Source: Clostridiales bacterium (lineage in GTDB: Bacteria > Bacillota > Clostridia > Christensenellales > Aristaeellaceae). Taken from it: DNA of 43,263 nt. The notes below the pieces were generated by a model. It did no database searches and was not told the origin of the DNA. It saw nothing but the letters and a program-made list of their open reading frames with translations. This document shows positions 32,642 to 39,865 of this stretch, one piece after another. The stretch covers positions 1-43,263 of the forward strand of contig JAAYDR010000063.1 of the NCBI GenBank assembly GCA_012729115.1, written 5' to 3'. The position numbers and the translations under genes were made by a program. The first letter of the stretch is position 1; every line of letters begins with the position of its first letter.

Positions 32642-34423
32642 ATGAAAAGGATTTTGGCATTGGCAATGGCCTTGCTGCTGGGTATGGGTTCGGTATGGTC
32701 TGCAGGTGGTGAGGAGGAGCCATTCCCCCAGCAGACAAGCTATCGGCCTTTACAATACGGCGACCAGGGCGAGGATGTTTCCACCCTTCAGGAGCGGCTC
32801 ACTGAACTGGGATATTATACAGGCAAGATCAGCGGGAACTTTCTGGATGGTACCCGTGCAGCTGTGCGTCGCTTTCAAAAGGATTACGGCCTGAAGGTAA
32901 CGGGCATCGCGGATGGCGAAACCGAGGCCATAATCATGAGTGCGGAGTATCGCGCCCTGGATACGGGAAGCTCCGGGGAGGACGTAAAGCGCCTTCAGGA
33001 ACAGCTTAAAAGCCTTGGATACTACAAAGGGAAGCTTTCCGGAAATTATCTGGAGGGGACCACCGCTGCGATCAAAGCCTTTCAGGAGCGCAATGGCATT
33101 GAAATGACAGGACAGGCGGACGTGGACACCCAGAAGCTGCTTTTTAGCGGCAGAGCGATCCCCAAGGATGGACCGAAAAGCACCCCACCCCCGGACCCGG
33201 ATTCGGACATGGGCGACATCAATGATGTGGTCATGGTGGAGGACGGAGCGGACAATCAGGGCGAGCTTAAGGACATTGTATACAGCCAGAAGCTCCGCCG
33301 GGGTGCTCAGGGGAAAAACGTCAAGAAAGTGCAGCAGAAGCTGACGGAGCTTGGCTATTTCAGTGGTCCAATCAGCGGAAACTATATGAATCAAACGATG
33401 GAAGCGGTTAAAAAGTTTCAGCTGAACAACGGCATTGAGGCTGATGGGATCACAGGAGAAGATACCTGGAACCTTTTGTTCAACAATCCCGATGTGCTTG
33501 ACGCCTCCGCTACCCCCCGGCCTACCCCTGTGCCCACTCCCGTGCCCTATGCCATCACCGTGGATGTGCGAAACCAGGTCGTCATCGTCTACGAACGGGA
33601 TGAAAAGGGAGAGTACACGGTGCCGGTTCGGCGGATGATTTGCTCCACTGGCATGAAGGCCACCCCCAGCGATGTGGGAGATTGGGTGATCAACGGCGCA
33701 AAGGCCCGCTGGTGCTACTTTGGCAAATGGGGCAGTCATGCGCAGTATTGGACGCGTATCAATCCCTATATTGCCTTCCACTCGGTGATCTACCGGGAGG
33801 TGGACTATATGGCCCTGAGCGTCAAGTCTTACAACATGCTGGGTTCCAGGGCTTCTCATGGCTGCATCCGTCTGTTGGTGAGCGACGCCAAGTGGATTTA
33901 TGACAACATCGAAAAAGGAGTCACGGTGACGATCACGGAGGATCTGCCTGAGGATCAGGAACTGACCAAGTCCCTTCTTCCTCCAGCTTTGAACCGCACC
34001 TACATGAGGCCCGTGAACACGCCCCAGCCAACTGCTGAGCCCAACTATTCACCTACAGGAACTCCTCCCCAGCCCTTTCGCACCCTGAAAAAGGGCAAGA
34101 GCGGAGAGGATGTGTACTGGCTGCAGAGCAAGTTGAAGGACTTGGGCTTCTACACCGGCACAGTCACGGGAAGCTTCTACAACGGCACTTACAAAGCTGT
34201 CAAAGCTTTCCAGAAAGCCAACGGCATCAATGCGGACGGCATCGCCGGGGAGAGGACTCTTAAAGCGATCTATGCCGATGTGCTTCAAACACCCGCGCCG
34301 GAGGGACCTGGTATCTTGGAAAGCTCCACGACTCCTCAGGAATCTCCCCTGCTTACCTGGACCTTGGAGCCTACCCTGACCCTGACACCAGCTCCTACCC
34401 CCACCCTTCCCGCAGTGGGGTGA
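32642..34423 (+). CDS. L,D-transpeptidase (YkuD) with four peptidoglycan-binding domains
   Basis: 593 residues from ATG 32642, which opens a clean signal peptide (MKRILALAMALLLGMG, cleavage near WSAGG). Two PG_binding_1 domains at about 36-100 and 105-168, an acidic/Pro linker, and a third at about 217-280 precede the catalytic YkuD domain (about 303-430). It contains the conserved His in FHSVIY (about 380) and the active-site SHGCIRL with Cys about 408. A fourth PG_binding_1 domain (about 480-543) and a Pro/Thr tail end the protein. It makes 3-3 crosslinks in peptidoglycan or attaches wall proteins, resists most beta-lactams as a class, and acts outside the membrane. Placing the catalytic domain between binding domains is unusual. 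Confidence 0.93.
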   Translation: MKRILALAMALLLGMGSVWSAGGEEEPFPQQTSYRPLQYGDQGEDVSTLQERLTELGYYTGKISGNFLDGTRAAVRRFQKDYGLKVTGIADGETEAIIMSAEYRALDTGSSGEDVKRLQEQLKSLGYYKGKLSGNYLEGTTAAIKAFQERNGIEMTGQADVDTQKLLFSGRAIPKDGPKSTPPPDPDSDMGDINDVVMVEDGADNQGELKDIVYSQKLRRGAQGKNVKKVQQKLTELGYFSGPISGNYMNQTMEAVKKFQLNNGIEADGITGEDTWNLLFNNPDVLDASATPRPTPVPTPVPYAITVDVRNQVVIVYERDEKGEYTVPVRRMICSTGMKATPSDVGDWVINGAKARWCYFGKWGSHAQYWTRINPYIAFHSVIYREVDYMALSVKSYNMLGSRASHGCIRLLVSDAKWIYDNIEKGVTVTITEDLPEDQELTKSLLPPALNRTYMRPVNTPQPTAEPNYSPTGTPPQPFRTLKKGKSGEDVYWLQSKLKDLGFYTGTVTGSFYNGTYKAVKAFQKANGINADGIAGERTLKAIYADVLQTPAPEGPGILESSTTPQESPLLTWTLEPTLTLTPAPTPTLPAVG

Positions 34424-34443
34424 GGGGACGAGAGCCTTCTGTT

Positions 34444-35193
34444 CTATCCCTTCCAGCTTCCCCGGTATTCCATGGGACTGATTCCCGTCAGTTTTTTGAA
34501 GTTTTTACTAAAGTGAGCCACATCCCCATATCCCACTGCCTCAGCAATTTCATGGACCTTCAGTGCCGGGTCTGCCAACAGCTTTTTTGCCTTCTCAATA
34601 CGAAAGCCATTGAGAATGTCAAAAAAGCTTTGGCCCAGGTGGTTGTTGATCAGCTTGCTCAGATGCCACTGGCTGACATAGACGCTGTCGGCTACGTCCC
34701 CCAGGCTGATGTGCTCAGTATAGTGCTGTCTGATAAACTGCAATGCGGCCCGGGCCACGAAATTTCCTGCCTCGCTTTGCCCCCCGCTGTCGAGTTCTTC
34801 CTGTACCTCCATGGGGGCTCCTTGCAGGGCTTGGGTCATGTGGGCGAAGGCTTCCTTGAGATCATCCATTCGGCTGGGCTTGAGAAGATACCGGCATACT
34901 CCCAGACGAATGGCCTGCTGGGCATAGTCAAAATCCCGAAAGGCGGTAAGAACAGCCACCTGGATGTGAGGAAATTCACTTTGTACGGCGGCGACCATTT
35001 GCAGACCGTCCATGTTGGGCATGCGAATATCCGTGAGCACGATGTGAGGCCGCGTAGCGCGGATGAGCCGAAGCCCTTCCAGGCCGTCCGTTGCCGTACC
35101 TACTACCTGGCAATCATATTCCTTCCAGGGAAAGACCTTCATCAGCCCCTGCAGGATGATCTCCTCATCATCCACCAGCATAACGCGATGCAT
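34444..35193 (-). CDS. AraC-type response regulator (YesN-like)
   Basis: 249 residues from ATG 35193, behind AAGGGGGC; GTG 35199 would be too close to the RBS. The receiver domain has the acidic pair in LVDDEE (D8, D9), the phosphorylated Asp55 in LTDIRMP, the Thr in LTAF and Lys105 in LLKPSR. The C-terminal 100 residues are a double HTH of the AraC family, with ISLGDVADSVYVSQWHLSKLI and KVHEIAEAVGYGDVAHFSKNFKKLTGISPMEYR. It should respond to the YesM-type kinase encoded two genes upstream and control sugar-use genes. It is the last gene of the kinase/binding-protein/regulator group. Confidence 0.94.
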   Translation of the reverse strand: MHRVMLVDDEEIILQGLMKVFPWKEYDCQVVGTATDGLEGLRLIRATRPHIVLTDIRMPNMDGLQMVAAVQSEFPHIQVAVLTAFRDFDYAQQAIRLGVCRYLLKPSRMDDLKEAFAHMTQALQGAPMEVQEELDSGGQSEAGNFVARAALQFIRQHYTEHISLGDVADSVYVSQWHLSKLINNHLGQSFFDILNGFRIEKAKKLLADPALKVHEIAEAVGYGDVAHFSKNFKKLTGISPMEYRGSWKG

Positions 35194-35266
35194 TCCCACG
35201 CCCCCTTACAATCTTGTGTACGGCCTGGATCCGGTTGCTTGCGCTGTGGAGTACTCCCGGCGCTTT

Positions 35267-36487
35267 TTATTCCCCGTTAGCGGCATGGAAGGGATCCAGG
35301 GCCATGATTTCCTCCCATAGGGTGGCCGGATCAATGCTGCCGTCCACCACGCCAGGAATGGAACTAAACCAGTAGGCTCTCGCAGCCGGATCCATGGCAT
35401 CCTGGAGCGGGGGGTTCATATTGGCCGGATCCGATGTCATGGCAAGGCAGCTATCCAGCAAGCTGCCGGTGAAGGTGTATCCGCCCAGGGAGGCTGCGTT
35501 CTCCCCGGTGGTGAGGAATGCCAGCAAATCAACGGCAGCATCCCGCTTTTCCTCGTCTTCCCAGGCAGCGCGGCTCAGGTAAAAACCCATGGAGACGCCG
35601 CCGATGAAGGCGTTGGGATTGGCCTGGGGTGTGTAGGCAGGGAAGGGAAGGACGATGACATCTTTCATCCGCTCCTTGGGCATTCCGTTGGCGAACCAGC
35701 TCCCTTCCAGTTGCATGGCAGCGGATTTGTCCAGGAAGAGCTGGCTCACCTGGTCGTTGGTGGTGGCATTGGCCTGGGCGGGAAAAGCGCCTAACTCGCT
35801 CAGCCTGCGAATCAACTCCATGCCGTCAATCCAGCTTTGGGGTACGGGTTCGCCCTTTTTGGGCCTTGCCCGGTGGTCGGCCTGGGAACCGCAGGACAGG
35901 ATGCAGTATTCCGCGATGTAGTGGGGTACATCGCTTAGGCTCAGGGCGATGGGGGTGATGCCCAATTTGCGAAACTCCCGGATGGCTGTTTCCAGTTTCT
36001 CCCAGGTGGTGGGTAACTCAATGTGATTGGCATCAAACAGGCCAACATTGCAAAACAAGGCTTCCCAGAAGGAACGGATGGGGATGGCGTAAACTACGCC
36101 GTCATTTTCAGCCACGTCGGCATCCTCCACCAGGTCGACCTGCGGATAGGCAGCGTTGATGTCATTTATAGGCACAACCTTATTAAGGATCAGGGCACTT
36201 TCGGCTGTTTTGGCAAAGAAGAACAGGATGTCGGCCTCGTTTCCGGCAGCGAAGTCATTAAGCACACCTGTCTTCCACGCCTCATCCGAGGTGGAAGAAA
36301 CATCCAGAACAATATTTCCGGTGCGCTCCTGCCAGTTTTTGAGCAATCCCAGGTAGGTGTCCGCTGCTGCGTCTGCACCTGTAAATATACTCGTAGTTTT
36401 GAGCGTCACCCCCTGTGATACTGATGGCAGGCTGCCCAGTAAAAAACTGAGGGTCAGCATTACTGCGATGACGATATTTTTCTTCAT
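35267..36487 (-). CDS. Family 1 extracellular solute-binding protein (sugar type)
   Basis: 406 residues from ATG 36487; the longer in-frame reading to 36619 has no RBS and overlaps the kinase gene. The RBS is weak (GCGGGAA). The signal peptide is MKKNIVIAVMLTLSFLLG, ending near VSQG, without a lipobox Cys. The mature sequence is a carbohydrate-binding SBP_bac_1/8 type: NWQERTGNIVLDV, NDFAAGNEADILFFFAK, VVYAIPIRSFWEALFCNVGLF, LPTTWEKLETAIREFRKLG, GSWFANGMPK and NAFIGGVSMGFYLSR. There are no permease or ATPase genes beside it, only the sensor kinase upstream and the regulator downstream, so a sensing role is likely. Confidence 0.9.
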   Translation of the reverse strand: MKKNIVIAVMLTLSFLLGSLPSVSQGVTLKTTSIFTGADAAADTYLGLLKNWQERTGNIVLDVSSTSDEAWKTGVLNDFAAGNEADILFFFAKTAESALILNKVVPINDINAAYPQVDLVEDADVAENDGVVYAIPIRSFWEALFCNVGLFDANHIELPTTWEKLETAIREFRKLGITPIALSLSDVPHYIAEYCILSCGSQADHRARPKKGEPVPQSWIDGMELIRRLSELGAFPAQANATTNDQVSQLFLDKSAAMQLEGSWFANGMPKERMKDVIVLPFPAYTPQANPNAFIGGVSMGFYLSRAAWEDEEKRDAAVDLLAFLTTGENAASLGGYTFTGSLLDSCLAMTSDPANMNPPLQDAMDPAARAYWFSSIPGVVDGSIDPATLWEEIMALDPFHAANGE

Positions 36488-36548
36488 AACGATTCCCGCT
36501 TTCTGCTCAGTTTGTCCAAGGGATTGGTTGAAACGGTTACAGGTGTTG

Positions 36549-38264
36549 TCAGTCATCCTCCCGCTGAGAAACCGGTTCCAGAGGGATATGCAGGGTGGCA
36601 ACGGTTTGGCCATGGGCATCCGAACCGATGGTCAAGGCGGCTCGGTCTGTGTAGAGCAAACGGAGCCTGCGGGCCACATTGCAGATTCCCAGGTGCTCCT
36701 GGGTTGCGGAATCATCGGCCAGGAGTTTGGCGATGCGCTGGCGGTCTTCAGGGGTCAGTTTTTTTCCGTTGTTGACGACCTCGATCACCATAAAGTCCAT
36801 TCGGGTAAAGATGTTCAGCAAAATTCGCCCACCTCCGCTGGGCTCGATGCCATGGGCGATGGCATTTTCAACCAGGGTCTGAATCACCAGACGGGGGATG
36901 AGGCGGTCCTCCAGGCCTTCCTGGATGGTCTGAAATACCGAGAGCCGGTCTCCAAAGCGGAGGCCAACAAAGTAGAAGTAAGCATCCGCAATTTTAAGCT
37001 CCTCCCGGAGGGGCACCAGGTGCTGCTCCCCTCGATCCATGCTGGCGTTGAGCAGGAGGCTCAGGGCTTCCACCATGGCAGTGATGGTTTCGCTATCCTC
37101 CATGCGGGCCTGCCAATTGATGGTCTCCAGTGCATTGTTGAGAAAGTGGGGGTTGATTCGGCTTTGCATGGCCTGGATACGGGCATCCCGAAGGGCAATC
37201 TGTTCTTTATAGGATTTGTCCACCAGGGTTTTTAATTGCAGGCTCATGTTGGAAAAGGCACTGCCCAGGCGGCCAAGTTCATCGGGGCCACGGATGGGAA
37301 CGGTGATCCCCAGCTCTCCATTCTGAATGCGGGTGGAGGCCTTGGAGAGAATGGCCAAGGGGCGGACGATACGCTGATTTACAAAATACACAATGGGGAT
37401 GCACAGGGGCACCACCAGAAGAAACATCCAGGTCATGAGCGCTCGAAACTCACCCATCTCCCTGTACACAGCTCGCTTATTCGCCTGAACCTGAAATTGA
37501 AATTGATAATCTCTACGGCTTGCGGAGAGGGTGTATAGAAGCAGATCCCCATGTTCACTCAGGCCGTCCGGCCGGTCCAGATAGGTACTATCTCCATCCT
37601 GGTAGCGGTCAAGGGTAAGGCAGTAGGCTGCGTTCCACTGGCTGCACCACTGCCGGATTGGGAGGAACAGCTGATTCTCATTGAGGCCCAAAAGCAGCAT
37701 CCCGTACAGATCCAGCCGGCTGTTGTACAGGTTGCGTACCAGGTAGGTACGGCCATCCTGCGAATAGAAGGCACAGCGTGTATCCAGGGTGTGGCTGAGT
37801 TCCATGATGGTGTCCTGAACATAAAGGGAGAAGTGGGTGGCCTCGGAATAGTCATCGGTGGTATAGAAGATAGTGGCCGGTTCTGTGGAGCGGAAGAAAA
37901 GAGCGAAATCACACAGGGCTTCGCGGCCATATTTGCGCTCCAGATAGCTTCGGCAAAGGCGGAAGTAGGTCTCCAGGGTGATTTTACCGTCTTCGTAATC
38001 GCTGACAGCGGTGGCCAGATCGCCATCGTAAACGACGCTTTTGGCCAAGGTTACCATTTTATCAATATTCTCCAGGGTTCGTACCTGGGCCTGCTCCGCG
38101 CCAGTGATGAGAAAGGCTTCGGTCTTTTCCTGCATGGCTCCGAAAAAACGAAGGCCGATGAAGGTGCCAAGCAACGCAGTGGGCAGGAGCCAACACAGCA
38201 GAACGATGATCAGCAAGGATGCTCGCAGGGAGATGAACTTTGGCAAGATGGCTTTCGTATGCAT
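36549..38264 (-). CDS. Sensor histidine kinase (YesM-like)
   Basis: 571 residues from ATG 38264, where GGAGGT almost abuts the ATG, an unusually short spacing; the longer in-frame start at 38312 overlaps the -10 of its own promoter. Topology: helix 1 at about residues 13-38 (LLIIVLLCWLLPTALLGTF), an extracellular dCache-like sensor region to about 280, and helix 2 near 288-310 (WMFLLVVPLCIPIVYFV). A HAMP domain (about 312-360) follows, then His_kinase with INPHFLNNALETI (His near 370). The HATPase domain has LVENAIAHGIEPSGGG and a G2-like GICNVARRL. It phosphorylates the YesN-type regulator of the same operon in response to an outside ligand. Confidence 0.93.
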   Translation of the reverse strand: MHTKAILPKFISLRASLLIIVLLCWLLPTALLGTFIGLRFFGAMQEKTEAFLITGAEQAQVRTLENIDKMVTLAKSVVYDGDLATAVSDYEDGKITLETYFRLCRSYLERKYGREALCDFALFFRSTEPATIFYTTDDYSEATHFSLYVQDTIMELSHTLDTRCAFYSQDGRTYLVRNLYNSRLDLYGMLLLGLNENQLFLPIRQWCSQWNAAYCLTLDRYQDGDSTYLDRPDGLSEHGDLLLYTLSASRRDYQFQFQVQANKRAVYREMGEFRALMTWMFLLVVPLCIPIVYFVNQRIVRPLAILSKASTRIQNGELGITVPIRGPDELGRLGSAFSNMSLQLKTLVDKSYKEQIALRDARIQAMQSRINPHFLNNALETINWQARMEDSETITAMVEALSLLLNASMDRGEQHLVPLREELKIADAYFYFVGLRFGDRLSVFQTIQEGLEDRLIPRLVIQTLVENAIAHGIEPSGGGRILLNIFTRMDFMVIEVVNNGKKLTPEDRQRIAKLLADDSATQEHLGICNVARRLRLLYTDRAALTIGSDAHGQTVATLHIPLEPVSQREDD

Positions 38265-38294
38265 ACCTCCAACCGGCAGTGCTCTCTTTGGCTG

Positions 38295-38303
38295 ATTATA
38301 CCA
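38295..38303 (-). promoter_or_regulatory. Extended -10 promoter of the sensor kinase operon
   Basis: On the minus strand TGGTATAAT, a TG-extended perfect -10 (TATAAT, 38300-38295). No consensus -35 is seen. The transcript would begin about 25 bases before the kinase ATG at 38264. Confidence 0.65.
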
Positions 38304-38330
38304 TAAATTCATATATCAGGGAGATCGCTG

Positions 38331-38361
38331 AAAAGGGAAGGCCATCGCTTTCGGCCTCCCT
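38331..38361 (-). terminator. Terminator of the phosphorylase-phosphohexomutase operon
   Basis: On the minus strand AGGGAGGCC (38361-38353) pairs with GGCC-T-TCCCT (one bulged T), and TTTTC follows at about 38334-38330. It separates the enzyme operon from the sensor kinase promoter just downstream. Confidence 0.7.
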
Positions 38362-38395
38362 ACGGGGTCGGGAGAAAACCCTCAACGCCCCCTCG

Positions 38396-39811
38396 TCATA
38401 TTTTGAGTCCCAGAAACTCGGCCATAACAGCAGATATGGCTTGGGCTTCCTCCTTGGTCGGCATTTCACAGAAGACCCGAAGGAGGGGCTCGGTTCCGCT
38501 AAAACGGGCAATAATCCATCCGTTTTCAAAGAGTACCTTGCAACCATCCATATAATTCACACCGGTGACCGGAATGGGAAACTGCGGCAGCTTTTTCTCA
38601 ACCAGGAGAAGTTGCTGCAGTTCTTCCTTCAGATTCTGATCAAAGGGCCAGTCGTACTCCGTCATGTAGGTTTCACCAAATTGACGATAGAGGCTCCGGG
38701 TGAGATCACTGAGTTTTCGGCCGGTCACAGAAAGCATTTCCACCAGAAGCGTGGCGGCATAAATGCCGTCCTTTCCGTTGATGTGTCCCCGGACGGTGAG
38801 CCCGCCGGAGCTTTCGCCACCGATGATGGCGTTGTATTTTTGCATGGCGGAGGAGATGTGCTTGAAGCCCACAGGAACCTCGTAACATTTTTCGCCAAAT
38901 GCGGCGGCGATGCGGTCCAGCATGTGGGTGGTGGCCAGGTTGCGTACAGCGGGGCCATGCCAGTTCTTGTATTTGAGCAGATAGAAGTAGAGCAGGCAAA
39001 GGATTTCGTTGGGATGTATGAATCGTCCCATATCGTCGATGATGCCCAGACGGTCCGCGTCACCATCGGTGGCAATGCCTATGTCCGCATGATAATCCAG
39101 AACATTTCCCTGGAGCGCGCCCAGGGTATCCACGTTGGGAGAGGGTAATCGTCCGCCAAAGAGGGTATCATGACGCTCATGAATGACAATCACGTCGCAG
39201 CGGGCTGTGAGCAAAATGGTTTGGAGGGAGGTGCGGCTGACCCCGTACATGGGATCCAGGATGATCTGCAAATTGCGGCTGCGGATGGCGTCCATATTCA
39301 CGCCGCGTATAATGGCATCCAGGTATTGGTTTTGGGGGTTGATCTCCTCCACCAAACCTGCCACAATGGCCTGGGCATAGGGAATGGTCTTGATATCTCC
39401 GGTCTTTACCTGGTTGGCAGCGTCTCCCAGTTCGTTGGTGATATTCTCCGCCGCGTCCCGGCCTCCCTTGGTGAAGAGTTTGATTCCGTTGTACAGCGCA
39501 GGATTGTGGCTTGCAGTGACCGCAATGCCATAGGGCAGGTTGTAGTACTGTACGGTAAACATGATCAGCGGTGTGGGAGCTTCCCGGTTGATCAGCAACA
39601 CATGGATGTTTTCCCCAGCCATCACCTCGGCCGCCCACTCGGCGGCTTGTCGGCTTAGGAAACGGCGGTCATAGCCGATGCAAAGGCCCCGGTCGGCCAC
39701 ATCCTCATCATACATGCGTCTGGCGAGGGCGGCCATCAGCTTTTGTACGTTTTCCTTGGTAAAGTCTTCTCCGATGATGGCGCGCCAGCCACCCGTTCCA
39801 AACGAAATCAT
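38396..39811 (-). CDS. Phosphoglucomutase/phosphomannomutase (alpha-D-phosphohexomutase)
   Basis: 471 residues from ATG 39811, which opens the family's usual N-terminus ISFGTGGWRAIIGEDF; GGAAGGAAGG lies upstream. It interconverts hexose 1- and 6-phosphates through a phosphoserine enzyme. The catalytic Ser is in TASHNPALYNGIK (about 100), the metal loop is DGDADRLG (about 250), the sugar-binding loop is GGESSGGL (about 334) and the phosphate-binding loop is RFSGTEPLLRV (about 438). Which sugar is preferred cannot be read directly. The GH94 gene ends 54 bases upstream, so conversion of the phosphorylase product (a hexose or hexosamine 1-phosphate) is a natural role. Confidence 0.94.
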   Translation of the reverse strand: MISFGTGGWRAIIGEDFTKENVQKLMAALARRMYDEDVADRGLCIGYDRRFLSRQAAEWAAEVMAGENIHVLLINREAPTPLIMFTVQYYNLPYGIAVTASHNPALYNGIKLFTKGGRDAAENITNELGDAANQVKTGDIKTIPYAQAIVAGLVEEINPQNQYLDAIIRGVNMDAIRSRNLQIILDPMYGVSRTSLQTILLTARCDVIVIHERHDTLFGGRLPSPNVDTLGALQGNVLDYHADIGIATDGDADRLGIIDDMGRFIHPNEILCLLYFYLLKYKNWHGPAVRNLATTHMLDRIAAAFGEKCYEVPVGFKHISSAMQKYNAIIGGESSGGLTVRGHINGKDGIYAATLLVEMLSVTGRKLSDLTRSLYRQFGETYMTEYDWPFDQNLKEELQQLLLVEKKLPQFPIPVTGVNYMDGCKVLFENGWIIARFSGTEPLLRVFCEMPTKEEAQAISAVMAEFLGLKI

Positions 39812-39865
39812 GCCTTTGCCTTCCTTCCTTGCCCGGATAGCCGGGCGGATGCCCATGAAGGGTCC

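Noticed and set aside
34398-34430. Possible hairpin across the end of the transpeptidase gene (CCCCCACCC with GGGTGAGGGG)
   Set aside because: It needs a bulge and has no T-tract on either strand. The Pro/Thr-coding repeats explain the C-rich arm, so it is not called a terminator.
36357-37235. 292-codon open frame on the + strand
   Set aside because: It is antisense to the sensor kinase and binding-protein genes; the composition is that of a shadow frame and no start signal is present.
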